Assembly: GCA_002633005.1 (NCBI GenBank)
Contig: NMRA01000330.1
Location: forward strand, 126,001-190,000
Reading direction: 5' to 3'
Length of the DNA stretch: 64,000 nucleotides
From: Phoronis australis
Taxonomy: Eukaryota > Phoronida > Phoronidae
Shown here in pieces: positions 1-12,100 of the stretch. The position numbers and the translations under genes were made by a program. The notes beneath the pieces are model-generated. The model saw only the letters and a program-made list of their open reading frames with translations. It was not told the origin of the DNA and made no database searches. How positions within the stretch are numbered: position 1 is the first letter of the stretch; each line of letters begins with the position of its first letter.

Positions 1-454
1 GAACTCTGAAGCCGTCTCAAATTCAACATTGGTACATTTAAAGGATACTAAGCCCGGTTTTGACCTAGTTAACAGATATTTAAATTGCTATCCCACCTAA
101 TACCCTGAAACAAAATAATTCTCAGTAAACCTCAACAACCCTAAAAGATTTGGAGGAAAATTTGAAAACTCTTTTCGAAGTTTGCCAAACCGGCAAGCGC
201 GCTTTTACCAAATTACAAGGCAACTTTCAACAAAGACCACCCATCACAAACCAAAATATTCAATCTGTGACATAGGGAGTAAGAGTTTTCAGTTGATTCC
301 TGCTTTTATCTTTCAAGACTGACGTTAATGATGCATTAGCAGGTGATAGAACGGGAAGTGGCTGAAATCATCAAAACAGGGTTTAGTATCCTTTTAACTA
401 TAAGAACTAAGATTTGCTCAGCTAGCAACTTATTTCAAATCTACCTCCACTCAC
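1..454. other. Intron of the Ldh2-family gene
   Basis: I searched the minus strand for the expected next family block (a TNTSP-like stretch) and did not find it. No other feature is seen. Confidence 0.5.
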
Positions 455-516
455 TATCAAACCTTGCTCTGTAGCTCTCATGCTGTACCAGCCAGCAATT
501 CCAAAATGATTGGAAT
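455..516 (-). CDS. Ldh2-family gene, exon 4
   Basis: The 62-nt exon begins after TTTAAATTTCAG and ends before the strong donor GTGAGT, phase 0. It encodes DSNHFGIAGWYSMRATEQGL plus I. The next exon was not found in 1-454 and is presumably off the window. Confidence 0.85.
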
Positions 517-3500
517 CTGAAATTTAAATTTTGTACAAAAATTAATTTGTAGCTTCATTACAAAATCACACTTAAGTGCCATCTACACACAGACACATAT
601 CGCCAAACTCTGTCTCTCCAATAACCACCTATCCACTTTTGGTCAATATTGTTACACAGGCATTAGTATATTAACCGTATGTCAATATTGTAACATAAGC
701 ATTCGTATGGACTTTTGACCAATATTGTTACATAGGTATAAAAACAGTATATGGACCTTTCAATATTTGTAACGCAGACATTAGCATATAAACTTTTGGC
801 CGATATTATTACACAGGCATTAGCCACACCTGTAACGTACCTTTAGCCACCACCCAACCTATTCCAACTTCTTTGGCTTTCTTGATGGCTAAGTCAATGC
901 AAAATCTGCCAACAGTCGGACCTAAAGTACAAACATTCATTTATGTTACGTGCACAATATGGTTGCCACCGTGGGTATATTTATATGACCATGCAGAACC
1001 CCAAGTTCAAACAGTGCTTTCAGAAATTTAGTCTGTTCCTCAGTCCTCCACTACTGCATAGATCATTCAGAGTTACTGGCCAGGAATGATTTTGTGAAGC
1101 CGTTTTTACACGAGGAACAATTGTCACGGCGCGAGTTTTCACCGCACTCAGTTGTTTTACTTCGGTCGCATTTACACCATAAACATCACAAACTATATCA
1201 GTATGAGCAATTGACACCAAAACTGTCTGCGCATGCTTGCATAGCAATACTGAATGTCCAAACCACGTGGAAGGTTGGCGGATCACCCATATTTTCGCTT
1301 TCTCACAAGCGTAACAGAGATGATCCCTTCTGCCTTGCCCCANCACAGGCATTAGTATATTAACCGTATGTCAATATTGTAACATAAGCATTCGTATGGA
1401 CTTTTGACCAATATTGTTACATAGGTATAAAAACAGTATATGGACCTTTCAATATTTGTAACGCAGACATTAGCATATAAACTTTTGGCCGATATTATTA
1501 CACAGGCATTAGCCACACCTGTAACGTACCTTTAGCCACCACCCAACCTATTCCAACTTCTTTGGCTTTCTTGATGGCTAAGTCAATGCAAAATCTGCCA
1601 ACAGTCGGACCTAAAGTACAAACATTCATTTATGTTACGTGCACAATATGGTTGCCACCGTGGGTATATTTATATGACCATGCAGAACCCCAAGTTCAAA
1701 CAGTGCTTTCAGAAATCTAGTCTGTTCCTCAGTCCTCCACTACTGCATAGATCATTCAGAGTTACTGGCCAGGAATGATTTTGTGAAGCCGTTTTTACAC
1801 GAGGAACAATTGTCACGGCGCCAGTTCTCACCGCACTCAGTTGTTTTACTTCGGTCGCATTTACACCATAAACATCACAAACTATATCAGTATGAGCAAT
1901 TGACACCAAAACTGTCTGCGCATGCTTGCATAGCAATACTGAATGTCCAAACCACGTGGAAGGTTTGCGGATCACCCATATTTTCGCTTTCTCACAAGCG
2001 TAACAGAGATGATCCCTTCTGCCTTGCCCCAATTTGTGCTTAGAAGAGAAGTGCACTTGACACGGCAGAAACTGATCAAGTGCAACTTGCTCTATTTATC
2101 AAACCCGTGTCAAAAACGCCCGCCGAGGTGTCAACGTGCTCCGTGTCAGTCGTGTTTACACACATCATTCTGGCAACCAATCAGCTGCTCCGTGTCAGTC
2201 GTGTTTACACACATTCTGGCAACCAATCAGCTGCTCCGTGTTAACTGCCCCTCGTGTAAATACAGATTAAGACATGCTCAAATGATAAAAAAGTCATTTC
2301 TTCTTCTGCACCATCCAGTCGAAGAACCCCAGTGTCTGAAATTTTTAATAAATTTATTACAGGAAATGGAAGTCTTTACAAATGACTTCAAAAATTCAAA
2401 CAATGGCATAAAGATAAACGGGAAGTGGTGCGATAAATCATTGAATTTTCAATTAAGCGTAGAAACTCGGTCACCTGAAACCAAACAACTAATATTTTCA
2501 AATAAAATGTAGCTAGTTAATTAGCCTTTTTGTTAGACATTCATTTCCTATAAATTTTCGGGCACTGCTATTCAAAACCAACAGGGAACAATTTAACAAT
2601 TTTCTTATTAGTCAAGACCAGTACCATAGTCTTTCTTGAGGTTGTGTAGGAACCTAGAAAGATGTCCAAATCATATCCACATGGAACGTTTGGATACTAC
2701 TAGTTATGCTCTCCAAAACACCAGTAATTGTTTTTAAAAATTTTACACTTTTGCATGAGGGGATATCAAAAAAATTGGACCTTTCATTATTGTCATGAAA
2801 AATGAAATGATGTTTTAGAAAACTGTCACTGAAAACCAGTCACGCCACCTATTGCAGATCTATAATAATTGTCCATTCACACTACTGGTAAGCATTACCA
2901 GGAAGTCATACCTTGGCATGCCTAGAGGTCAAGAGTTCATCAACATACATACCCACTCCATTTCTGCCATCAACGTACGCTGTGGCTGGGGTCTCATTCA
3001 ATACAACTGGTTCACTGGAGACTGTAGTTTGGCTTTGTATATCTTTAATATACATATCTAGAAAATACAACAATTTTCAGTGCATGACCTCAAGCAATAA
3101 AGAAGTGCCAACTTCTTTCCAAAGCCCAGAAAATAAAAGTACTTTTAACCGGAATAAGGAACAAGATGATACGAAAGTGAGTGGTCTAAATGACAGGTGG
3201 TAGCTTTGCTCAACAACTCAAAAGTTTGAAAGACCATGGATGGAACTTAAGAGTGGTTCACAGCAAATTCATATGGCAGGTAAACCATTGCATGCTTATG
3301 ATTGTTCTTGTGTTGTACATTGCAGGCCACCCAATCATGTAGACGGACATTTTATATTATTTAAAAAACAAAGAACAATGTTTACTCCCTCCCCTCCCCC
3401 CACTCTGTCAATGATGCATGAACAGTGCTAACTTCCAGTCCTCCAAGAAAAAACAAAATATTCTCGCTTAATTCAGCTGGATATTGTTAGGAAAGTGGGC

Positions 3501-4925
3501 ATATTTCTGGCTCACCTATTCATAGATCCACAGGTATAATCAAACAATTATCTGCTCAGGCAGGACCATAAACCATTTAAGGTGTGTTTATATAGTTTCA
3601 CAGTCCAACTGGGACAACTGTATGTCTAAGAGCAAGGTTCACATACTTTCACTGACCTCAGGCTTGCATGTCATGGAAGTGACACTTATGATTTACAGCC
3701 TGTTTATATGTTCGTATTGTATTGTTCATCGGAGCACAACAATAAACAGTTTCCCCGTTCTTGACACAATAGTGGTCAGTTACATTTAAGTAAGCGGTTG
3801 AACATATCAGACAACATCGTCGAGACTACTGCACTGACACACGAACAATTTACACAGCCATCTGCACAATTCTAAGCCAATATAGTTGCCCTCCCTTTCA
3901 AGCCAAAATGAACTAAACAATACTGTGGAAGGCCAGACTAACCAACTTATGAAAATGCCGGTATTGACGCCTTAAAACGGCATTTTTCAGATCTCTTTAT
4001 ATGATTCAGCTGCAATGCATGGCCTGGCCCCCACACCCACTGGTCTGTTATAGAAACAATGTTTGATGCCAAAAGAGCCAAATTTAAAACAAAGCAGTGA
4101 CCTTTTCGTAGAACCATTTTACAAATAGGTTTTTTGAGCCCACTCTAAAAAAGTAGGTGTACCTATGATGCTGGTCATAAATGTTCAGGTACCCCCTGGA
4201 AAATTTCCTGACTCCAGGGAAGCAGGCATTGCATGACAGATGTAAAAGAAAATCAGAGTGAGTAGGCTGTACATAGAGCACTCCGGGGGGAGTTCAAGCT
4301 TTTAGGTTGTTGCTGCCTGTGGCTACGTCTTGGCTTCAGGTGACTCAGAAATCGCTAAGAATTCAATTGGTCTAGCTTATGGTCTACAAGAGGTTCCTGG
4401 AGAGGGATACTGGCTTGTCAACCAGATAACATTGTTCATATTCACTGGTCTCGCACAAAACCTCAAACTTTTCAAGTGGAGACGATTTTGCTGATTTCTG
4501 TGTCTCTACACTCTACAGCCACAGGCACACTCAGCAGCCGCTCGACATATTAAATACATGACAGTGTCATGACATGATAGGTTGCCTTGTCTGTGCGGCT
4601 CTACCAGACGTGGGAAATATATATAACTGGCTGGTCATGTTCGATTCCTATCCTGAGGCTGAGTGGAAGAATTGTTTGAATTCGGCCATAAGTAACGATG
4701 AGTGACCCTTTGACCTGTTGGTCCAACCAGTCACACGACACACCGTATCATCGTATTCATACCTAACCGATTCAAACCATGGCTGAAATGACCGCGGTAA
4801 TCAGCCACCGCTAACAATTCAGCCAGATCGCAAGCGTGCTCCTCCTTTGTACCCACTGCTACCATGCACTTTGTGACAAATTTCTTTACTTCGTCGACAG
4901 GCACCACCACTTCGTTGTGCGACAT
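455..4925 (-). CDS. Malate/L-lactate dehydrogenase family (Ldh2) oxidoreductase, 5' part, four exons
   Basis: Joining 4925-4763, 3057-2953, 921-841 and 516-455 on the minus strand gives the first 137 residues of a protein whose family is usually about 350 long; the rest lies beyond the left edge. The family reduces or oxidises 2-hydroxyacids with NAD(P) and is unrelated to classical Rossmann-fold lactate dehydrogenase. Visible family marks are RGHFSHGLNRL near residues 43-53, an ATAYVDGRNGVGPTVG stretch near 79-94, and SNHFGIAGW at 118-126; the histidine in NH(F/Y)G is, from memory of the family, a likely catalytic residue. All introns are GT-AG and phases (1,1,1,0) fit. No signal peptide is seen, so a cytosolic enzyme is likely. 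As assembled, exon 3 is present twice. The family call is firm; the exact substrate cannot be told. Confidence 0.85.
841..921 (-). CDS. Ldh2-family gene, exon 3, first copy
   Basis: The acceptor is TTTGTACTTTAG and the donor GTACGTTAC; phase is 1 to 1. The exon encodes residues 90-116 (GPTVGRFCIDLAIKK, then AKEVGIGWVVAK). It joins exon 4 in frame to give VVAKDSNHFGIAGW, as in the family. Confidence 0.85.
1530..1610 (-). CDS. Ldh2-family gene, exon 3, second copy
   Basis: This is a copy, 689 bases to the right, of the exon at 841-921, with the same splice sites. It encodes PTVGRFCIDLAIKK then AKEVGIGWVVAK. The length (81 nt) is a multiple of three with the same phase at both ends, so a transcript carrying both copies would stay in frame with 27 extra residues. 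Because the duplication abuts a single N, an assembly artefact is more likely than a real doubled exon. Confidence 0.6.
2135..2235 (+). repeat. Two-unit tandem repeat, about 47-50 bp
   Basis: The stretch GCTCCGTGTCAGTCGTGTTT followed by ACACA and CTGGCAACCAATCAGCTG occurs twice in a row inside an intron of the Ldh2-family gene. The second copy lacks three bases (CAT). It lies in a longer open frame that I regard as chance. Confidence 0.8.
2953..3057 (-). CDS. Ldh2-family gene, exon 2
   Basis: The acceptor is TATTTTCTAG and the donor GTATGTATG. The 105-nt exon (phase 1 to 1) gives DMYIKDIQSQ, then VVLNETPATAYVDGRNGVG, a block typical of the family. Plus-strand frames over this stretch are shadows. 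Confidence 0.85.
4763..4925 (-). CDS. Ldh2-family gene, exon 1 (start codon)
   Basis: The exon opens with ATG at 4925 (MSHNEVVVPVDEVK...) and ends in CGGTTAG before the donor GTATGA, phase 1. It gives residues 1-54, including HACDLAELL and the RGHFSHG motif. No earlier in-frame ATG fits, and a 17-bp E-box palindrome lies 100 bp upstream. Confidence 0.85.
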
Positions 4926-5024
4926 TCTCCCTACTTGTCACAGCTGGGATCTGGGATTCACAGTTTCAAAGCAACCGAAAAAGAGGCAATTTACAACTAG
5001 GTCGTTGTGGTTGTAAACATTTAC

Positions 5025-5041
5025 CACGTGACTGTCACGTG
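5025..5041. promoter_or_regulatory. Double E-box inverted repeat upstream of the Ldh2-family gene
   Basis: CACGTGACTGTCACGTG is a perfect inverted repeat (8+1+8) holding two CACGTG E-boxes, 100 bp upstream of the start codon at 4925. GTCACGTG is the core bound by bHLH-zip factors of the USF/MITF type. A promoter role is inferred from position only. Confidence 0.45.
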
Positions 5042-6021
5042 TGCTCCAGGGATGCCAATGAGTTGTATATATCTCATTGGTTGCGACCAGCCTTCAACTG
5101 AGATAGTTAGTCCGTGCCCCGACGGAATTCAAATTAATGCGCCAGCGCGGCTGTTCGAACGGGTGTGCGCGCTCAACTAACTCGAATTTTAGCCCCCCAC
5201 TTTTTTCAGTGCTGCGCGTGAGTTACTTACGCAGGATTTTTCAGACACTGAGCGTCGAAATGTTCTCATTTGCGTGCCCCCTCACGGATTCGGGATCGCA
5301 ACGTCACTCCGATAGGCGGATTTGGAGGGGGGATCGCCCACCCCCTTGGCACTGCATGCAAAATGGAACAGCGTGAAGCGTGAGGAAATATTGAGTAAGC
5401 AATTAAGTAGGACGGGGAGAAGGGGGTGCTCCAGATATCGCGGCGTTCCCGTTTTTTTTTCTTCTTTTTTTTAGTCCACCTGTAGCTTTCCCAAACAGAA
5501 GGTTTACATAACCGGCTCCCGCAACTTCGGGCCTGGCTGTACAATCGCGCTTTGCCTAATTCCCTGGACAACCGTTGCCCCCCCTTTGAGGTAGATTCGC
5601 CACTGTCGCCGCACAGCAAATTCTTGATTCAGTCGTCAGTTGCCACAAAAAAGCGACCTTGATATTCTAGATTTCCACCTGCTTTACACTTTACCATCAT
5701 CTCCTATTTCAGTCTTCATCTACATCGTCACTCGCAGCTTGTGTTTTCTTTGAAAAAAAATCTGCATTACAGTCAGATGAGAGAGCTAAGTCGGCGGAAA
5801 CGGAGTCTGCACACTGTCACTGCCGGTCGTCTAGGTTATCAGGCGCATAACGACCAGGAGCCATAGTTCCCGTTACCGTGACGATTGCGACGGTTGTCTG
5901 AATCGGACACTTGATATCGAGATTGGCCCCTCCTTCCGGCCACACGCATACGGGATAACTAAAACTCCACACAGTTGTCAAATCACATGTTGTTTCGGTC
6001 ACATAATGCTAATTACCGGGG
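5042..6021. other. No gene seen; GC-rich repeat fragment
   Basis: Bases 5191-5220 match part of the GC-rich hairpin repeat found whole at 13229, 27876 and 54809. A poly-T tract lies near 5452-5473. Open frames at 5266-5619 and 5817-6002 have no splice or family support. Confidence 0.5.
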
Positions 6022-6029
6022 TTAATTAA

Positions 6030-6177
6030 CAATGCTGTAGTGATAAAATTAGAGGTACGTAGGCGCCCAAAACCTCACGTACCGTATCACCTTGAGCACT
6101 GAACTGCGTAGACGCTAAGTTCAATTCCCATAAGGCGGTTGCGCCTACGTGCGCCTATATGCCCCACTACATCACTG
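6030..6177. mobile_element. Short hAT-type MITE with 8-bp target duplication
   Basis: The 148-bp element starts CAATGCTGTAGTG and ends CCCCACTACATCACTG, imperfect inverted repeats of CAGTGCTGTAGTGGGG. It is flanked by TTAATTAA on both sides (6022-6029 and 6178-6185), an 8-bp target duplication as hAT elements make. Its start (GATAAAATTAGAGGTACGTA) and end (GCGCCTACGTGCGCCTA) match the larger elements at 34849 and 39793, so all belong to one family. Confidence 0.8.
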
Positions 6178-6185
6178 TTAATTAA

Positions 6186-6659
6186 TTAATAAACTCAATA
6201 TTTCCTTACGCTTTTGCTGTTTTATTTTTTGCAGCCATCATGCAAGGGGGGAGGGGAGCGGGGCCCATGGCCTCCCTCCCTAAATCCGCCGGCTATACTC
6301 AGTGTCAATGACCGCCGGGTCATAAAACTATGATAACTTCAGCCTAGTTATTCTCAGTTGTAAAAACACAACTTCTTAACTTTTTGTCGGTCACTTTATA
6401 TTGGTATACAGAACATAAATACAAAGACATGTAAGACAAAAATAGAGCCGTTCTCACTCTTAACATACACACCCGCACACACGCACCCACCACCCCTCAA
6501 CATACCCACCCACTTTTAGTAGGATGTTGTCAGGCAAAAGTTATGGTTAACCAGTTTCTCCAGGTTACCTGGTATTCATCTNTTCGGTGCTATGCGCATC
6601 TACAATCGTGGTTTGCGCAAATGCTTACAGCCGGACAAAATGTTGGGCCCCCCTTGTGA
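6186..6659. other. No gene seen; one unknown base
   Basis: The stretch holds a G-rich segment near 6244-6265, an AC-rich run near 6470-6515 and a single N at 6582. Part may be the 3' untranslated end of the adjacent LINE. Confidence 0.4.
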
Positions 6660-9105
6660 TATCCTAGATCCGCCACTGTTGCATTCGAAAAGGATGTGAT
6701 CTACTGTTTCAGTTTGTGACTGGCAGAAAGTACATACATCAGAGTCCACCAAGTTAATTTTTTAAGATAAGAGTTCGTTACAAGTATTCTGTGTATTAGT
6801 TTAAACTCCAGTGTACATAACTTGAAATCGTAAGTAATTTTAAAAGGCAATGAATATAATTTTTTCCAGTCATCACTTCGAAAGTTATAACCATCTTCTT
6901 GAAATCTTTTTTGGGCAATAGGCAAAATTTTGTTCTGGCAAACAATTTCATGTATCATTTTATATATTGACGTGCAGTTTAAAAAATAGAGATATTAAAA
7001 GGTATTATTGGTCCATGTATCTTAATTAGCTGCATTTGTAATGGTGTTCTCCTAAGAAAAAACCTAATAGACTTTATCAGAGAACAATATTCCAAAAAGT
7101 GTGTAGGTATATTCGAGATCTTTTAAAATTCAGTAAATTATTAAAACCTGTTATTTTCATCAAATAGGCCATTAATAAAAAGAACACCATCGCTAGCATA
7201 CCTGCTAAAGAAGATAGATTTTCCGTCTCTTAGTATTCTATCATTATGTCATAAACTTGTTGAGAGTGAAATCATTCTCATCTTTATGGGGCTGTTTACT
7301 TATGAAAAAAGACCAGTTACTTAGAACTTCGTTCCAAAATATTATTGAATTCTTCAGTATGATGTTTAATAAAATCATTTCCAAAATTTATAACATTTGA
7401 CTTTGCAGTCCCTTTTTCAAGTTCAAATAATTTCACCCATTTTGATTCATAGGTAAGTAGTCTTTTTATCCATGAAATTTTTATAGCCTTGTTAAAAAGA
7501 ATTTTATTCAACATTTTCACGTCCCCTTCCTTACGAGTTTTAGTTAATACATCTCTCCTCACTCTCTCAACTTTGCTATTCCAAATGAACTTAGAAATGC
7601 TTGCGTTCAATTCATTCATAATAATGTACGATGGAGTACAGTGTATGAGGGTTGTCATTATACGAATAATTTTTTGCACCATCAAGGTCTTTACCACCGT
7701 AACTTTCCCAAAAAAGAGATTTTTCTTGTAGACTAAATTTTTATAGGATTATAGATTTCATTGTAGTTGATGTCAATAATTTTTTCTAGGTTAACACTTA
7801 ACTTGATACCTAGCATCTTTAATTCCGTTATGCTCCATTCCAACTTCCATTTTGCATGATGGAAAACATCTTTAGAAAATTTTTTACTGCCCAACCAAAT
7901 AACATTTGTTTTGTAATAATTTACTCTCAAACCAGACAGTTCTGTATATCTACTCAAAACTTCCATGGCAGCTTCCGAACTACGCCGTGAACTATTTAAG
8001 AAAAACGTTGTGTTATCAGCATACTGAGAAAGTATAAAATCATCATTTCCTATTTGAATGCCTTTAATTTCCCTATCTTGTTTCGTTATCATAGGTAATA
8101 TTTCAGCACATAAAATGAAAACATATGGAGACAGAGGATCACCTTGTCTACAGCCCCTGTGCAGAATAAAACTTCTTGACAGAAAACCGTTTAGAAAAAT
8201 ATACCGGACACCGGACAATTATAAAAGGTTTTAACCCAACGCTTATTTGAGGCCTTGAATTTAAAAATATCCAAAACGTTATTTATGAAGTTACATGACA
8301 AAGCTTTTTCAAAGCCTATTTGTAATAACAGCCCCAGTATACCATTTTCCACAGAAATTCATAATGTCAAAGGTCAATCTTGTGTTTTCATCCACACATC
8401 TCCCTTTGATAAATCCCGTCTGATCCGGGGAAATTACATATCCATGTACCTTTTTCATTCCTCTAGCAATACATCCGGATGCCAACTTGAGCAAAGTTAT
8501 TGATCTCCATTTTTTATGATTATTTTAGCCTTATCTGACTTTGGAATTAAAGTTACAAAGCCCGTTTTTTTGCGTGTTTGACATTTCAATTTTTATCATA
8601 GCTTTCATTTATGTGTCTTAAAACAAAATAGTCTAAATCTTTCCAGAAAAACTTGAAAATTTCATTTGACCCGGGCCTTTTTTCATTTTTTGAAGTTTTC
8701 AAGACAAATCAGAGTTTTTCATATGTTATGTGTCCCTCAAGCTCCATAGCAAAATTATCGGGAAGGTTTTTTGAAACAATAATTTTCTCTATTTTACTTT
8801 TTTCAGGAGAACTGTTATGAGAATAAAATTTTTCGTAAAAATTCGCGGCCTCGTCTAGCACCTTTTCTTGATTTGTAATTATTTCTCCCATTTCCAATTC
8901 TATTTCATACATAAATTTGTTATAAAAATGTCTCGATTCTAAATTACAAAAATGTTTTGTTGGGCGTTCCCCCTCCTCTATCCATTTTGCCCTGGATCTG
9001 ACGTAATACCCTTTTAATTTCTCTGACCTTATCTCTAGAAGAGCACTCTTATACCTTTCTAAATCTTCAAAAGTTCTGTCATTCGAATAGACGACACGAT
9101 TGGCG
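6660..9105 (-). mobile_element. Decayed non-LTR retrotransposon (L1/Tx1-like), 5' truncated
   Basis: Minus-strand frames, broken by stops and shifts, follow the order of an L1/Tx1-type second ORF. Near 9000-8710 there is SRAKWIEEGERPTKHFCNLE, the pre-RT segment. Near 8430-8380 there is SPDQTGFIKGRCVDEN, RT block 1. Near 8175-8010 there is GCRQGDPLSPYVFILCAE, then the catalytic block. A thumb-like stretch spans 7697-7317, and the C-terminal knuckle (CTFCQSQTETVDHILFEC) lies near 6725-6665. The YADD catalytic box reads YADN, so the enzyme would be dead even without the frameshifts. The endonuclease end is missing. Confidence 0.85.
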
Positions 9106-9191
9106 GTGTTTATGTACAGCGAGAAGGTCATAGGCAGGCAAAGTCGCGCTGCTGGAAAATGCGCGGACGCAGTGATCGACGATGTCGTCAC

Positions 9192-12100
9192 ACGTACTTG
9201 TCCGCTTTCTCGAGATCGATTCTGGTCGTCATAAATATCAAAGTAAATTCATACTCCCTGTCATCACTAGCTTCGTCCCATCATACTTCATTAGTTTCAT
9301 CCCTATCGTCCGGTAGCCCGTGGTAAGCACGTGACCTGGAATCCTCCACATCGAGCCTCTTTTTGGACTAGGAGTACTGCCAACAGCGTGTGCATTTCGC
9401 CCCCACTCTCCCACAGAGTTTTCAAATGTGGGAATTGCGGAGGAGAGACACCAACCCGCTGCAATCAATTCATACCAATTCATTAATGTGTTGTTTCCAT
9501 TGCAAAACACGCCAACATAGCCTCGTTAAAAATCGTTTTATTCAGAATTAACCATCATGTCTATTGAGACTGACATGAACAGCAAACAGGTTAAACATTT
9601 ATTGGGGGCGGTAGTCAGATTCAAGTTTGCTTTTACACGAGTTATGTCATTATTTTAGACTATTTTAAACAGATCAACCTTTGTTTTGATAACACATAAA
9701 ACACAATGCCGTTTTTTTCCAATTTCTCTACTTATCTGGAACACAACATTCTTCAATTACGGGAGGTAGGATAGTTTTACTTTGGAAGTTTCTTAAAGCG
9801 GCATAACATCGTGTTTTTTGTCAAAAAATAATTCTTGATTAAGTCCCCTATATAGAAGATCAATGTAAAATGCGTAAATATCCTGCTTAAAAATTTATCT
9901 CTGGGCACGTTATTTCTTCAAAGATAGAGCTCATGAGATTTCAGGTCACGTCAGGTCGAAAAAAAAACATTTGTCAGTTATTCTCGAGCTCAAAGAACAC
10001 CGCCAATCTAACTAAGGAACAATCTGAGACCCATTTCATAATAGTAAGAAACCTAAATCAAAACCTGGCTTTGACAGAAAGCATGGATTTAACGGTGCTT
10101 TAAAGTTTACTACATGTATATGAGTTACTGCACAAGGAAGTTAGGCAAACGTGGGAACATAACAAAACGCAGCTGAGGCACATGAGCATCCGGATACTTC
10201 TGCTGCATGAAGAGGCTTTCCGCACTGAGGGGAGATAATTAATTACAGTGGGCGTTTTCAGAATTGTTTCACTTGTAATTTTGCTTATCAATAACAAATC
10301 AAAATCGTTTGACATACAGGTTTATGTGTAGCTTGTTTGCACGCTTGGATGGTATTATAAACAACCATAATAATTTGTGCTTCAAAAACTCACCGTTTCT
10401 GAGGCTGACCCCCACACATTTGAGACATATGAGGTAACGTGGTCTACTGGGTCGAGAGCGTAAAACGTTCTTTTTGAATACACTTGATCTTATTCAAATT
10501 TAAATTTTGAGGAAGTTACAAAATTGTTCTATATGTGTTTAATTGTACTTGTCTGGGATTCTTCCAGTTCCGGATGAAGATTTCTGGGGGCCGCGAGCTA
10601 TAAAATGTCCGGGGTCCTATTAATTACATTTTCCCCCTTTTCAATTTTCGAGCTACGCCCCTCCCCCCCCCACCCACCGTAACCACAATCTTCGAGGAGC
10701 CCTTATGGCGGCGAGACAGGGTCTCAATATTTTCCCTCTCTGGCCGCCAGTTGCCCCCTCGATTTCCAAGACTTTCAGGGTCGCTGTCATGACCACGAGA
10801 AGGGTCCCTATTTCGTGCAAGGCCTTTTACTGCATCCGCGATCTTTACTTTTCAATAGCAATATTCAGGGGGAGGGGTGAGGCGAGATGGGGCCCCCGTT
10901 TTATGTGAGGTCCCAACCTGCAGCTTCGGTAATCCTGCGCTGGATTCTACGTTGCTTCCACGAATTTCAATGTGCAATACATCATCGACATGTTATCTCA
11001 ACTGTATGACCGAGGAGAACAAGACTACAGTAGGTAAGGTGTACTCCATTAGTTTTGGCGAAGCATTTCCCCTAGAGCAGACTAGCGAATTAATAGAAAT
11101 TGAAGTCTGTTCTGTTGGTAAAGCCCTGTCTACAATGACCTCCCGCCCATAATTACGCTGACTTCTGAAAAATCTAAGATTTTCGCCTGTGCATGCTTTT
11201 GAGTAAACTAGATCTCAATTTAAAAATTGATATACATGTATGCGTGCGTGCGTGTGTGTGAACGTACGTGACGTAATTTACTAAACAAATTTCAACAAGT
11301 TCCAGTCCCTTAATTATAAGAAGCCTCTCTAACGAGGATGGAGCTCGACATTCGCCGACTTACTTCCCTTCCAAAGCCTTGCAATTTGGATTACCAGCCT
11401 CGCAAATATTTTTCCGAATTGAAATATGTCTCTGTGTAATTATGTGTTTTTTAAAACCCTCAGATACAAAATTGCTGGTCTGATGAACCGCCTGACTTCA
11501 CAGTGTTATGTTGTCGATATTTCGCCCCCCTGGTAGTCAGTGTACAGCAGCAATAACCCCAACGAAATGTCAAACTTTGGCTAACTTCAGATCATCATAT
11601 GTCATAAATGCTCATTGTACTGAAATGAAACTAAAACTTAATTTATACACTTTTCTCTAAAAGATTAGAAATTGTTAACATTTTTCACTTTCGCGTTTGT
11701 CCGGGTGCTATCGAAACCGCGGGCGTTTACAGTTTTTGTGGCGTTTCGAAATACTGATTTTCGAAACGACAACTGAGCTTTTGAGAGTGCATCTTGAATG
11801 TTTATATCAAAAGAAATTTGGTTATGCCACCAAAATCGTTCCTTTGCTAAGAACGCATCTTTGTCGGATGTTTGACAAAATGCACATACTCGCCGATAAG
11901 GTAACGCTAATTTCATGTACATTACTGCAGCCATGGTGTTGAATATTTTGCTCCTATAGGACGACTTTCTTGCCTTAGCGTTCCACAGCGTAGACCTATG
12001 AGCTAAAAAGTGAAACAGAAACAGACTTGTAAAGAAACCGTTATGGTTTTAATATATTATGCAAATTGACTTGAAGTGTTGACCACGTGGTCTTCATATT

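Larger units (their letters stand above)
655..2031 (+). repeat. Direct duplication of about 688 bp split by a single N
   Basis: Bases 655-1342 recur at 1344-2031 with only a few substitutions (for example near 1131/1820 and 1276/1965). The N at 1343 sits exactly at the junction. The copies carry Ldh2 exon 3 and an open frame on each strand. Near-identity plus an N at the breakpoint suggests two alleles or overlapping contigs placed in series. Confidence 0.9.

Noticed and set aside
1020-2056. Cysteine-rich minus-strand frame of about 110 codons, present twice
   Set aside because: It lies in an intron of the Ldh2-family gene inside the duplicated segment, is overlapped by an equally open plus frame, and its two appearances reflect the duplication, not conservation.
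4600-4680. GTTCGATTCC motif resembling a tRNA B box
   Set aside because: No A box or pairing stems at the right distance.
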